A stretch of DNA of 64,000 nt from Micromonospora sp. HNM0581 (GTDB lineage Bacteria; Actinomycetota; Actinomycetes; Mycobacteriales; Micromonosporaceae), in the NCBI RefSeq assembly GCF_012726175.1, contig NZ_JAASAD010000010.1, positions 1 through 64,000 on the forward strand. Reading direction: 5' to 3'. Below are positions 45,352-53,891 of this stretch, one piece after another. The notes under the pieces are model-generated. The model ran no database searches. It had not been told where the DNA came from and saw only the letters and a program-made list of their open reading frames with translations. The first letter of the stretch is position 1, and each line of letters begins with the position of its first letter. Both the position numbers and the translations under genes were made by a program.

Positions 45352-46065
45352 ATGGCTGATTTCGTACAGACGAACAACCCGGTCCGCCTCGACGACCTGA
45401 TCAAGCTCATCAAGCAGGCCCATGCCGACACCCTCGACCAGCTCAGCGACGCGGTCATGATCGCCGATCACATCGGCGAGGTCGCCGATCACCTCATCGG
45501 TCACTTCGTGGACCAGGCACGCCGCTCCGGAGCGTCCTGGACCGAGATCGGCCGCAGCATGGGAGTGAGCAAGCAGGCCGCGCAGAAGCGCTTCGTGACC
45601 ACGGCACTGGATCCGCAGGAGGGCTTCCAGCGGTTCACCCCACGGGCCCGCAACGTGGTGATGGCATCGCAGAACGAGGCGAGGGCGGCGCACAACGCCC
45701 AGATCACCCCCGCCCACCTGGTGCTCGGGTTGCTGGCCGAACCGGAGGCGATAGCCGCGAAGATACTGACTGCTGCAGGCGTGCCGGCCGAGGCGGTACG
45801 CGAGGTCGCCACGGCGGCACTGCCCGCGCCGTCGGACGACGTGCCGAGCCTCATTCCGTTCGACGCCGCAGGCAAGAAGGCCCTCGAGTTGACCTTCCGC
45901 GAGGCGCTGCGGCTCGGGCACAACTATGTGGGCACCGAACACATCCTGCTGGCCCTGCTGGAACAGGAGAACGGCGAGGGTGTACTCGCCCGCCTCGGGG
46001 TGGACAAGGCCGCCACCGAAACGAGTGTCGTGGCGGCCCTGGCCGAGTTGCAGGAGTCCGATTAG
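45352..46065 (+). CDS. Clp N-terminal domain protein with HTH
   Basis: 237 residues from ATG 45352. Residues about 1-80 are helical with a helix-turn-helix-like segment (ASWTEIGRSMGVSKQAAQKR). Residues about 90-230 contain two Clp-N repeats (FTPRARNVVMASQNEARAAH, ITPAHLVLGLLAEPEA, RLGHNYVGTEHILLALLEQE) as in ClpA/ClpC N-domains, but no AAA+ module. Such proteins are common in actinomycetes and may bind Clp substrates or act as regulators. The two palindromes touching its start, plus the HTH, make autoregulation likely. The gene converges with 46070-46588, leaving 4 bp between them. Confidence 0.88.
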   Translation: MADFVQTNNPVRLDDLIKLIKQAHADTLDQLSDAVMIADHIGEVADHLIGHFVDQARRSGASWTEIGRSMGVSKQAAQKRFVTTALDPQEGFQRFTPRARNVVMASQNEARAAHNAQITPAHLVLGLLAEPEAIAAKILTAAGVPAEAVREVATAALPAPSDDVPSLIPFDAAGKKALELTFREALRLGHNYVGTEHILLALLEQENGEGVLARLGVDKAATETSVVAALAELQESD

Positions 46066-46069
46066 TCGA

Positions 46070-46588
46070 TCAGGGCTCGACGGAGAGCCCGTACCGTGCC
46101 GCCTGCTCCGGGTCGGTCGGATCGATCTGGCGCAGGCCGGCATCGGCGAGGCGCTTGTTCACCTCGTCGAGTCGCTCACGTACCAGTCGGGCCTCCTCCT
46201 CGGTGACCCTGCCCCGGTGCGGTCGGCCGGCATGTTCGATGGTGCCGTAGTCGATCTTCTCGGTGCTGCGACGGGCCTTCGGTGGACGTACCCGCTCGGC
46301 GGTCTTCAGCAACTGCGCCATCGGCACGTCGGTGGCCATCGCGTCGAACTCGCTGGCGGTCAGCACCACCCGTCGCGGCTCACCGTGACCGTGCCGGTCG
46401 TGGATCTCGACGACCGCCACGTCCAGGGCGCCATCGTCGAGACTCTCCACCTCCGCCGGGGTGGCCTCCAGCTGCACGGGCCCGGCCACCAGGTCAGGAT
46501 GCTCGAGAACGACGACGCGGATGGCCTCGTCGTCGGCGCTCAGCACCGTGCCGCTGAAGTCGGAGACGTGGATCGTCTTCTTGCCCAT
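46070..46588 (-). CDS. Hypothetical protein (172 aa)
   Basis: Begins MGKKTIHVSDFSGTVL at ATG 46588. The N-terminal third is beta-rich with a weak resemblance to the Lsr2 dimerisation domain (VSDFSGTV, then an acidic segment), which I would not use for naming. The C-terminal part is a charged helix (VTEEEARLVRERLDEVNKRL) ending in DPTDPEQAARYGLSVEP. There is no signal peptide or membrane segment. It converges with the Clp-N gene. Function unknown. Confidence 0.75.
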   Translation of the reverse strand: MGKKTIHVSDFSGTVLSADDEAIRVVVLEHPDLVAGPVQLEATPAEVESLDDGALDVAVVEIHDRHGHGEPRRVVLTASEFDAMATDVPMAQLLKTAERVRPPKARRSTEKIDYGTIEHAGRPHRGRVTEEEARLVRERLDEVNKRLADAGLRQIDPTDPEQAARYGLSVEP

Positions 46589-46674
46589 GGATGTGCCAGC
46601 TCCCGTCGTGACCGTCGAAGGACCAGCAGACGTTACCCGACAGGTGTGCGAAAGCGCGCGGTGGCTCGCCGCCC

Positions 46675-47055
46675 TTACCGGCTTCCTCGGTGCGCCACCC
46701 ACTCGGTCAGCTGCCACAGGATCTCGTACCCCTTCGGGTGGGGAGCATTGTCGAGGAACCCTGAGAGCGGCAACGTGACAGCTCGCCAGTCGTCCCTCGG
46801 CCAGCAACGTCTCAAAGTGCGTCAGCGCGGTTTCAGATGGTGCCGAACGGCGCCAGTGGGCAGGCTGTTCAGCTCGCACCAGGAGAGTGCGTCGGGACGG
46901 GTCCGGTGACCGCGGTGGGCCGGCTGGGCGGGGAAGCGGCCGATGAGCCGGTGGTTGCGCCAGGTGCGCTCGGGGTCCTGCTGATCACGGTCCTGCGGCT
47001 GCTTCCCCTGCGGCTGCTTCTGCATGTCCCCACCGTTCCAAAGAAAGTTGTCCAT
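46675..47055 (-). pseudogene. Frameshifted gene of a small conserved-looking protein
   Basis: The first part (from ATG 47055 or, better, ATG 47025) reads MQKQPQGKQPQDRDQ through ALSWCELNSLPTGAVRHHLK and stops at TGA 46822-46824. The text continues naturally in another frame (ALTHFETLLAEGRLA) and then returns to the first frame (DWRAVTLPLSGFLDNAPHPK, then GYEILWQLTEWVAHRGSR and TAA at 46675-46677). Two compensating shifts, near 46,828 and 46,785, would join these into one protein of about 125 residues. This is either a decayed gene or a sequence error. The family is unknown. Confidence 0.55.
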
Positions 47056-47439
47056 GTATGGAACTGGGTTTGACGGTCGATAGATCGTTCAGGTTCCCAG
47101 GACCAGGCCACCTACGCCCCCGAATCGACCGCATCGTCGTACGGTGAGCGGCGTCGGCGGTGACGGACGGTGGTGTCGATGCTCGGCACCCGATCGGGTC
47201 GGGACCGTCCGTGAGCTGGCTCGGCACCCTGCCGGTCGGCTGAACGCTGACCGGCAGGGCGCGGACCGTGGATCCCGGGCCGGATCCCCGGTCCGCGCCC
47301 TCCCCCCAGGTCCGCGTGAGGCTTCAGTGCCGATCACGCTACGTATCCGGAACCCGCTCGGCAAGCTGTCGCCACCGTCTCGCAGCTGTCCAATTGTGGA
47401 CTTGACCTGGGTAGAAGCATGTTCTTACACCCACCTCGC
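47056..47439. other. Intergenic region without recognisable feature
   Basis: No frame in this 384-bp stretch gives a credible protein, and no strong hairpin or operator was noticed. It may contain the promoter of the small frameshifted gene on the minus strand. Confidence 0.4.
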
Positions 47440-47742
47440 TCAGTGACGCAGGGTGTGAATCAGGCTGACGACCTGTTGCGTCACCGGCCGCAGCACGCGC
47501 AGACGTGACAGCTGCACCAGTCGGTCGACAAGCGGCACCGCGCCGTTGATCAGTTGCCGGGTCCGGGTCTGTCCCGGCGAGCGGTCGTAGACCCAGAAGA
47601 GCACCACGCCCATATAGGCGAGCCAGAGCAGCTCGGGTAGCTGAGGGCGCAGCTCCGCGTCGACCTTCGCGGTGGAGCCGGCGAGCACCTCGGCGTATAG
47701 GCCGATGGACGCCTCGCGGGGACCGGAGGACTCCGCGGAGAA
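47440..47742 (-). pseudogene. C-terminal remnant of a TetR-family regulator
   Basis: About 100 residues without a start codon: SAESSGPREASIGLYAEVLA, ELRPQLPELLWLAYMGVVLF, VYDRSPGQTRTRQLINGAVP and LVDRLVQLSRLRVLRPVTQQ, ending at TGA 47440-47442. This matches the ligand-binding C-terminal half of actinobacterial TetR regulators. The DNA-binding N-terminus is missing, and the fragment begins exactly at the 3' end of the nagZ gene, which suggests a deletion junction. No internal start would give a functional protein. Confidence 0.65.
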
Positions 47743-47747
47743 GGGGC

Positions 47748-49211
47748 TCAGCGGGGAGGTCGGCGGGCCAGGCCGAGCACCTCGGCGGCTGCGCGGCCGT
47801 TGGCGTGGCTCGCGCCGTATGTGGTGACGAAAGCTCGCACCGCGTCGGGCCGCCAGGTGGCCGGCCAGCCCATCTCGACCACGGCCACCGGATGCGAGGC
47901 GGCCAACGCGTTGGCCAACTCCGGGCCGCCGGGCAGCCGATGCAGGTGGCGGGCGACCAGGACGATCGGCCGGTCGCCGGCACGTCGGCGCAGTCCGACC
48001 GGATCGGCTTCGGCGGCCACCACCCGGACCTGCTCGGTGCCGCCCAGGTGCGGGCCGAGCCCCCACGGCACCCGACCCTCGGCGATGGTGGAGTCGGCAT
48101 GCAGATGCACCACGAGCGACCGGTCCAGCCCGGTCGGCACGCCCTCCACCCGCACGGCCCGGCGGGCCGCCGCGTACCCGAGGTCGATGGGGGCGGCAGT
48201 GGTGCGGCCGGCGGTGCGGGTCCAGGCGGCCAGGTCCGCTGCACGGCCGGCGGCCTGTTCGACGCGGGTCCGCTCCAGCCGGCCCTCGCCGAGTGCGGCC
48301 ACGATCTCGGCGGCGACCCGCTCGACCAGGTCGGCGTCGACCCTGGCGCCGATGCAGAGCAGATCGGCGCCGGCGGCCAGGGCCCGTACCGCGCCAGGGG
48401 CGACGCCACCAGCCGCCAGGGTCGCGCCCTTCATCTCCAACGCGTCGGTGACGATGACGCCGTCGAAGCCGTACTCGTGGCGTAGCAGGTCCACCAGCAC
48501 GGCACGGCTGAACGTGGCCGGCCCGTGGCCGGTGAGTGCGGGTACCCGGATGTGTGCGGTCATCACCGCCCTGACCCCGGCGGCGATCACTGCGGCGAAC
48601 GGAGGCAGGTCCCGCTGGCGCAGCAGGTCAGGTGCGGCATCCACGGTGGGCAGCCCGTGATGGGAGTCGGTCACGGTCGCTCCGTGTCCGGGAAAGTGCT
48701 TGGCGCAGGCTGCCACCCCGGCAGCCTGCAGGCCGACGGTCGCGGCGGCGGCGTGGGCCGCGACGCTCGTCGCGTCGGCGCCGAAGGAGCGGGTGCCGAT
48801 GATCGGATTGTCGGCTGCGGTGTTCACGTCGACCGTGGGCGCCAGGTCGAGGGTGATGCCCAGGCCGGCCAACTCACTGCCGATGGCCTGGTAGACCTGG
48901 CGGGTCAGCGTCACGTCGCCGGCCGCGCCGAGCGCGGCGTTGCCCGGGTACGGGCTACCGGTGGCGTGTGCCAGCCGGGTGACGTCGCCACCCTCCTCGT
49001 CGATGGCGACGAGTACGTCGGTCCGGCCGCTACGCAGTGCCGCCGTACTCGCCGACACCTGCGCCGGACCGTGGACGTTGCTGCCGAACAGGGTGTGCCC
49101 GGCGAGCCCGTCGGCGACCAGTCCGACAGCCCAGTCGGGTGGGACCGGCCCCGGGTACGCGGCCAGCAGAGTACCCAGCGCCAACCGGCGTAGTCCTGGA
49201 TCCAGCCCCAC
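47748..49211 (-). CDS. nagZ: Glycoside hydrolase family 3 beta-N-acetylhexosaminidase
   Basis: 487 residues from GTG 49211, preceded by GGGAGGAG. Cytosolic-type GH3 enzyme without signal peptide. The NagZ hallmark loop KHFPGHGATVTDSHHGLP carries the Asp-His catalytic dyad, and the nucleophile Asp lies in GVIVTDALEMKG. Earlier motifs include VAIDEEGGDVTRL, GITLDLAPTVDVNT and DNPIIGTRSFG. Family members remove terminal GlcNAc from muropeptides in wall recycling. The C-terminal extension (about 120 residues) is the usual GH3 C-domain. It is divergent from the ROK regulator with a palindrome between them. Confidence 0.92.
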   Translation of the reverse strand: MGLDPGLRRLALGTLLAAYPGPVPPDWAVGLVADGLAGHTLFGSNVHGPAQVSASTAALRSGRTDVLVAIDEEGGDVTRLAHATGSPYPGNAALGAAGDVTLTRQVYQAIGSELAGLGITLDLAPTVDVNTAADNPIIGTRSFGADATSVAAHAAAATVGLQAAGVAACAKHFPGHGATVTDSHHGLPTVDAAPDLLRQRDLPPFAAVIAAGVRAVMTAHIRVPALTGHGPATFSRAVLVDLLRHEYGFDGVIVTDALEMKGATLAAGGVAPGAVRALAAGADLLCIGARVDADLVERVAAEIVAALGEGRLERTRVEQAAGRAADLAAWTRTAGRTTAAPIDLGYAAARRAVRVEGVPTGLDRSLVVHLHADSTIAEGRVPWGLGPHLGGTEQVRVVAAEADPVGLRRRAGDRPIVLVARHLHRLPGGPELANALAASHPVAVVEMGWPATWRPDAVRAFVTTYGASHANGRAAAEVLGLARRPPR

Positions 49212-49341
49212 GTGTGCTCCTCCCGGTGCCGGCCGGTGCGGATCTCGTACCGGGTCGGCGGAGGTCCGTGCTCCCACGCAGCCGATACGCTACGGCTTAC
49301 CCGTTCGCCAGTCGGTCTACAGTCACGTAAGAGTTTGTTGG

Positions 49342-49358
49342 TTAGCAAAGCTTACTAA
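49342..49358. promoter_or_regulatory. Candidate ROK-regulator operator
   Basis: TTAGCAAAGCTTACTAA is a 17-bp imperfect palindrome (six of eight pairs match) in an AT-rich patch between nagZ and the ROK gene. It has the TTAG...CTAA form common for ROK repressors. It lies 20 bp upstream of the ROK start codon. Confidence 0.5.
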
Positions 49359-49377
49359 TTGCTTGAGGACACATGGC

Positions 49378-50550
49378 ATGAGTGCGACCCGGCTGCCCGG
49401 CACCCCACGTCTGTTGCGGGCCCTCAACGACCGCGCGGCGCTGGAACTGCTGCTGGAGCAGGGGCCACTGACCCGTGCCCGGATCGGCGAATTGACCGGC
49501 CTGTCCAAGGTTACCGCCTCGCAACTGGTGGAGCGGCTGGAGGAACGCGGGCTGGTCACCCGCGTCGGCGAGCAGGCCGGCGGTCGGGGACCGAACGCCC
49601 AGCTCTACGCTGTGCGGCCCGGCAGCGCCCACGTGGTCGGGGTCGACGTGGGGCCGGAGCGGGTGGTGGCCGCCTGCGCCGACATCACCGGGGCGGTACT
49701 CGGTCGGGTCGAGCAGTCCACGAAGGACACCGACGACCCGGTGGGCGTGGTGCACAACGCGGTCGTCCAGGTGGCCGGCAGCGCCGGGGCGCAACTGTCG
49801 AGCGTACGCCGGATCGTGCTCGGCACCCCCGGCCTGGTCGACCCGGGCACCGGCGACATCACCTTCGCGTACAACCTGCCCCGCTGGCACCGGGGTCTGC
49901 TCGCCGCGCTGCGTGACGACCTGGACACCCCGGTGGTCTTCGAGAACGACGTCAACCTGGCCGCGGTGGCAGAGGCGCAGTCCGGTGCGGTCGGCGGCCT
50001 GGCGGATTTCGTCCTGGTCTGGGTCGGCGCCGGTGTCGGGCTGGCGATCATGCTGGGCGGGCGGCTGCACCACGGCAGCAGCGGAGCCGCCGGTGAGATC
50101 GGCTACCTGCCGGTGCCGGGCGCACCCATCCCGCGTGACGTCTCGCGCCGGGCGAAGCCGGCGTTCCAGCAGTTGGTCGGCGCCGACGCGATCCGCGCTC
50201 TGGCCCGGGAGCACGGCTATCCGGACGCCGCCGCCGAGGCGGTCCGGGCCGCAACCGCCGACGGCACTGCGGGTGCGCCGATGCTCGACGAGGTGGCCCG
50301 CCGGCTCGCCCTCGGTGTGGCCAGCACCTGCGTGGTGCTCGACCCACCGCTCGTGGTGCTCGCCGGGCAGGTGGGGCAGGCCGGCGGGACGGCTCTGGCC
50401 GAGCGGGTGCAACACGAGGTCGCCGCGATCACCCTCGTGCGCCCCCGGGTGGTGACCACCGGGCTGACCGAGGAGCCGGTCCTGCACGGTGCGCTGCGTA
50501 CGGCACTGGACGCCGTCCGCGACGAGGTCTTCGGCTCCACGGTCGGCTGA
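49378..50550 (+). CDS. ROK-family transcriptional regulator
   Basis: 390 residues from ATG 49378, with GAGGA (49365-49369) eight bases upstream; the ATG at 49373 is followed at once by an in-frame stop. The N-terminal winged helix (ARIGELTGLSKVTASQLVER, GLVTRVGEQAGGRGPNAQ) is followed by an ROK sugar-kinase-like domain (VVGVDVGPERVVAACADITG, TPGLVDPGTGDI, ENDVNLAAVAEAQSGA, GVGLAIMLGGRLHHGSSGAA). The Cys-rich zinc motif of many ROK kinases is absent, consistent with a pure regulator. Its divergence from nagZ suggests control of amino-sugar recycling, perhaps sensing GlcNAc derivatives. Confidence 0.9.
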   Translation: MSATRLPGTPRLLRALNDRAALELLLEQGPLTRARIGELTGLSKVTASQLVERLEERGLVTRVGEQAGGRGPNAQLYAVRPGSAHVVGVDVGPERVVAACADITGAVLGRVEQSTKDTDDPVGVVHNAVVQVAGSAGAQLSSVRRIVLGTPGLVDPGTGDITFAYNLPRWHRGLLAALRDDLDTPVVFENDVNLAAVAEAQSGAVGGLADFVLVWVGAGVGLAIMLGGRLHHGSSGAAGEIGYLPVPGAPIPRDVSRRAKPAFQQLVGADAIRALAREHGYPDAAAEAVRAATADGTAGAPMLDEVARRLALGVASTCVVLDPPLVVLAGQVGQAGGTALAERVQHEVAAITLVRPRVVTTGLTEEPVLHGALRTALDAVRDEVFGSTVG

Positions 50551-50719
50551 CGAGGTGTAGGCGGCGCCGGTGCACGACGGCTCGGGCGGTCAGATCAGGC
50601 GCGCACCCGAGCGGCCCGGGACCAGCAGACCGCAGGGTGAGCAACGACACGGCACGTCACCGTACGGCGGCGACGCCCGCCCGTGGGGACGTACCGCAGG
50701 TGCGTGGTTGGATGGGCTG

Positions 50720-51577
50720 GTGACTGGTGACCTGATCCCCGGCACCGCTGGTGCCGCCCCCGCCCCTTCGCCCGTGGACGCGGATCTGGTGGTCAGCCTC
50801 GACGGCGTCGCCGTACGTCGATCCGGCACCGCCCTGCTGCACGACGTCGACTGGCGGGTGGAACTGGACGAACGCTGGGTGGTGCTGGGGCCCAACGGAG
50901 CCGGCAAGACCACCCTGCTCAACCTCGCCTCCGGGCGCCTGCACCCGAGCACCGGAACCGCGCACGTGCTGGGCGAGCGGATCGGCCGCACCGACGTCAC
51001 GGAACTGCGTACCCGGATCGGGTTGTCCACCGCCGCGCTCGCCGAGCGGGTGCCAGCCGGGGAGCGGGTCGTCGACGTGGTGATGACCGCCGCCTGGTCG
51101 GTGGTCGGTCGGTGGCAGGAGAACTACGACCCGGCGGACGAGGCCCGCGCCCAGGCGTTGCTGGACCAACTGGGCGTCGGCGCGTTGGCCGACCGGGCGT
51201 ACGGCACCCTGTCGGAGGGGGAGCGTAAACGGACGCAGATTGCGCGGGCGTTGATGACCGACCCGGAGCTGCTGCTGCTCGACGAGCCGGCGGCCGGGCT
51301 GGACCTGGGCGGTCGGGAGGACCTGGTCACCCGGCTCGCCGACCTGGCGCAGGACCCGGACGCCCCGGCGATGGTGCTGGTCACCCACCACGTCGAGGAA
51401 ATTCCGCCAGGCTTCACCCACGCATTGCTGCTGCGCGACGGGGCGGTGATGGCGCAGGGCCTGTTGCCCGACACCCTCACCGCTGACAACCTCACCAAGA
51501 CCTTCGGGCTGCCACTGCTCGTCGAGCGACACGGTGACCGCTACACCGCCCGCGCCACCTTCACCCAGCAGCAGTGA
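50720..51577 (+). CDS. Solitary ABC transporter ATP-binding protein
   Basis: 285 residues from GTG 50720 (VTGDLIPG); upstream in-frame codons look non-coding. A complete ABC ATPase: Walker A GPNGAGKTTLL, signature LSEGERKR, Walker B LLLLDEPAAGLD and H-loop VTHH. The C-terminus (TFGLPLLVERHGDRYTARA) is typical of YlmA-like proteins, which usually lack an adjacent permease. No membrane partner gene is nearby, so the transported substrate cannot be inferred. Ribokinase follows after 13 bp. Confidence 0.9.
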   Translation: MTGDLIPGTAGAAPAPSPVDADLVVSLDGVAVRRSGTALLHDVDWRVELDERWVVLGPNGAGKTTLLNLASGRLHPSTGTAHVLGERIGRTDVTELRTRIGLSTAALAERVPAGERVVDVVMTAAWSVVGRWQENYDPADEARAQALLDQLGVGALADRAYGTLSEGERKRTQIARALMTDPELLLLDEPAAGLDLGGREDLVTRLADLAQDPDAPAMVLVTHHVEEIPPGFTHALLLRDGAVMAQGLLPDTLTADNLTKTFGLPLLVERHGDRYTARATFTQQQ

Positions 51578-51590
51578 GTGGGAGGGCGTC

Positions 51591-52484
51591 GTGCGGCAGA
51601 CTCGCGTCGTAGTGGTCGGCAGCGCCAACATGGACCTGGTCGCCACCGCTGAGGCGCTGCCCCGTCCCGGGGAGACCAGGCTCGGCACCGACTTCGTCAC
51701 CGTGCCCGGCGGGAAGGGAGCCAACCAGGCCATCGCCGCCGCGCGGGCAGGTGCCACCACGGCGTTTCTCGGCGCGATCGGCTCGGACGCATTCGGGGTG
51801 ACCCTGCGGGCCCGGATCACCGCCGCCGGGGTCGACACCAGTCAGCTGCGTACCACCTACGGCGCGTCCGGAGTGGCCCTGATCATGGTGAATGCCCAGG
51901 GGGAGAACGCGATAGTGGTGACCCCGGGGGCGAACACGTCGCTGACCGAGCTGACCGAGACCGAGCTAACCGCCGTCCGCGACGCCGACGTGCTCGTCGC
52001 GCAACTGGAGATCCCGGTGGACACGGTCACCGCGGCGGCGGTGGCTGCCCGGGCGGCCGGCACCCGGGTGGTGCTCAACGCGGCGCCGGCAGTGCCGGTC
52101 CCGCCGGAGCTGTTCGCCGCCGTCGACCTGCTCGTGGTCAACGAGACCGAGGCGCAGGCGTACACCGGACGAGGCCGGGAGGCCCCGCAGGCGCTGCTCG
52201 ACCTGGTGCCCCGCGCGGTGCTCACCCTTGGGCTGGAGGGTGCCTGGTACGGCGACCGGGAGGGCACTGCGGTGCAGGTCCCGGCGGTCAAGGTGGACAC
52301 GGTCGACTCGACGGCGGCCGGCGACGCGTTCACCGGCGCGCTCGCCGTGGCCTGGGGTGAGGGGCGTGACCTGGTGGACGCGGTGCGCTGGGCCTCGGCG
52401 GCCGGTGCCGCCTGCGTACGCCGGCTCGGAGCCAGCGTCTCACTGCCGCACCGCCGCGAGATCGATCAGCTTTACGCGGTCTGA
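51591..52484 (+). CDS. rbsK: Ribokinase (PfkB family)
   Basis: 297 residues from GTG 51591, with GGAGGG (51581-51586). It phosphorylates ribose to ribose-5-phosphate with ATP. Motifs: VVGSANMDLVATAEALPRPG, GGKGANQAIAAARAG, LIMVNAQGENAIVVTPGAN, and the PfkB signature DSTAAGDAFTGALAVAWGEG containing the catalytic Asp. Length is normal. It is probably co-transcribed with the ABC ATPase, but no ribose permease is visible, so the substrate is assigned by family only. Confidence 0.92.
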   Translation: MRQTRVVVVGSANMDLVATAEALPRPGETRLGTDFVTVPGGKGANQAIAAARAGATTAFLGAIGSDAFGVTLRARITAAGVDTSQLRTTYGASGVALIMVNAQGENAIVVTPGANTSLTELTETELTAVRDADVLVAQLEIPVDTVTAAAVAARAAGTRVVLNAAPAVPVPPELFAAVDLLVVNETEAQAYTGRGREAPQALLDLVPRAVLTLGLEGAWYGDREGTAVQVPAVKVDTVDSTAAGDAFTGALAVAWGEGRDLVDAVRWASAAGAACVRRLGASVSLPHRREIDQLYAV

Positions 52485-52684
52485 TCAGGTTCAGGGTGGT
52501 TCGAGTGGGCCTGACCGTCCTGTACCGGCCACCTGCCCGACGCTGGTGCGGAACCCGAGACGGTGAGGTCCGCATCTTCCTTGTGAAGTGGTGCCGGTAG
52601 GTCACCGCAGCCTTCGGGACCGACGTGGCCGATGCACACCCGCCCGGGACCGGCATCCCGTCGGGCGAAGCGCGGACCGGCGTC

Positions 52685-53356
52685 TCAGCCGGCGTCGTCG
52701 TTGAGCTTCTCGCCCCGCCTGCGCAGCATCGACAGGCCGGGGATGCCGGCGACCGCGAGTTTGAGATCCCGGGTGACGTCGAGCAGGTCGTGCAGGTCCG
52801 GGCCGACCCGGTCCAGGGTGGCCAGGATCGGCAGGACGTCGGCGGTGAGGTGCTGCCGTAGCTTCGGCAACTCGTCGACCAGCCGGACCGCTGCGGTGAC
52901 CTCCTCGTGGCTGAGCTGCTCGACGAAGTGGTTGGCCATGGGGGCGGCCCGCCGTAGCGCCGGTTCGTACGCCGTCATCAGTTCGGCGGCGGTGGCGGCG
53001 GCCTCCGCCGCTGTGCTCACGGTCGCGGCGGCCCGCCCGGCCACCGACTGCGCCGACTCCACCACGACCGACGCGGCTGCGGCCACCTTGGTGGCGTCGT
53101 CGACGGCGGCGGTGGCGGCGGCGCTGATAACTGCGACCTCACGGACCGCCACCTCGGCGTCGGTGACCATCCGGTCGGTCCGGTCGAGGGTCTGCTCGAC
53201 CCGGTCCACCACCGCGTTGATCCGGGCGAGCAGCGCCTCCACCTCGTCGAGTACCGCGAACGCGCGGGTCGGGATGGCGGCGAAGGAGGCAGCCTGGTCG
53301 AGAGCGGATCGGGTGAGACCGAGCACGGCGGTCGGTCGGGGAAGGGGGAGCGCCAT
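52685..53356 (-). CDS. Ala-rich helical hypothetical protein
   Basis: 223 residues from ATG 53356. The middle is a long alanine/valine-rich helix (about residues 40-140: INAVVDRVEQTLDRTDRMVT, AVDDATKVAAAASVVVESAQ), compatible with a coiled coil or amphipathic helix. It is followed by LRQHLTADVLPILATLDRVG and a C-terminal GIPGLSMLRRRGEK. No enzyme motif is visible. Similar actinobacterial proteins may associate with membranes, but no clear membrane segment is seen. The start lacks a good Shine-Dalgarno sequence. Confidence 0.75.
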   Translation of the reverse strand: MALPLPRPTAVLGLTRSALDQAASFAAIPTRAFAVLDEVEALLARINAVVDRVEQTLDRTDRMVTDAEVAVREVAVISAAATAAVDDATKVAAAASVVVESAQSVAGRAAATVSTAAEAAATAAELMTAYEPALRRAAPMANHFVEQLSHEEVTAAVRLVDELPKLRQHLTADVLPILATLDRVGPDLHDLLDVTRDLKLAVAGIPGLSMLRRRGEKLNDDAG

Positions 53357-53403
53357 GGGGTCAAGTGTGCGCCGGGCGGTCCAGAGCCGCCCGGCGGACG
53401 GGT

Positions 53404-53883
53404 TCAACTGTCGCCCTGCTGTTCGACGGCGCGCTGCACCGCTCGGTAGATCTGGCCGAATCGCAGTGCGTCCGGCGTCCGTAGCACGAGCACCTCCTGC
53501 CGCCGGTACTGCACCCACAGCTCCAGTACCCGGTTGCCGCGCTCGTAGGAGCGGTCCAGCCAGCCGAGGGGGATCTCCAGGAACGGCACCAGCGCGAGCG
53601 GGACGATCACGCAGGCTGCGAGCACGATCAGCGCCGGCAGCCAATCGCCTCGGTCCGTTGCGGACCAGGCCAGCGAGAGCACACAGACCAGGCCCACCAG
53701 CGGGGGCAGGGAGAGCAGCAGGACCAGCACGCCCCGACCGAACACCCGACCGCGTACGGCCAGGGTGGTGCGTGCCTTCGCATGCCAGACGTAGGTGACC
53801 TCGGTGATCGGGATGACGTGTCCACCAGCCCGGATCGCCTCGGAGGTCACCTGCACCGTGTCGTCCCGGTAATAGAGCGCCAT
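53404..53883 (-). CDS. DUF6232-like two-helix membrane protein
   Basis: 159 residues from ATG 53883 (a GTG directly before it is also possible). Layout: an N-terminal beta segment (ALYYRDDTVQVTSEAIRAGG, ITEVTYVWHAKART), two membrane helices (GVLVLLLSLPPLVGLVCVL and LPALIVLAACVIVPLALVPF), and a C-terminal ELWVQYRRQEVLVLRTPDAL, FGQIYRAVQRAVEQ. It is paralogous to 55057-55614, the two copies flanking the transposase remnant. The DUF number is from memory of the family. Confidence 0.75.
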   Translation of the reverse strand: MALYYRDDTVQVTSEAIRAGGHVIPITEVTYVWHAKARTTLAVRGRVFGRGVLVLLLSLPPLVGLVCVLSLAWSATDRGDWLPALIVLAACVIVPLALVPFLEIPLGWLDRSYERGNRVLELWVQYRRQEVLVLRTPDALRFGQIYRAVQRAVEQQGDS

Positions 53884-53891
53884 CACTTAGC

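Noticed and set aside
46822..46824. TGA as selenocysteine or read-through codon
   Set aside because: No SECIS-like structure was seen, and the following text in that frame is not protein-like until the second shift; two frameshifts explain the data better.
47144..47446. 100-codon plus-strand frame in the gap before the TetR remnant
   Set aside because: Composition is that of non-coding DNA and the end overlaps the TetR remnant antisense.
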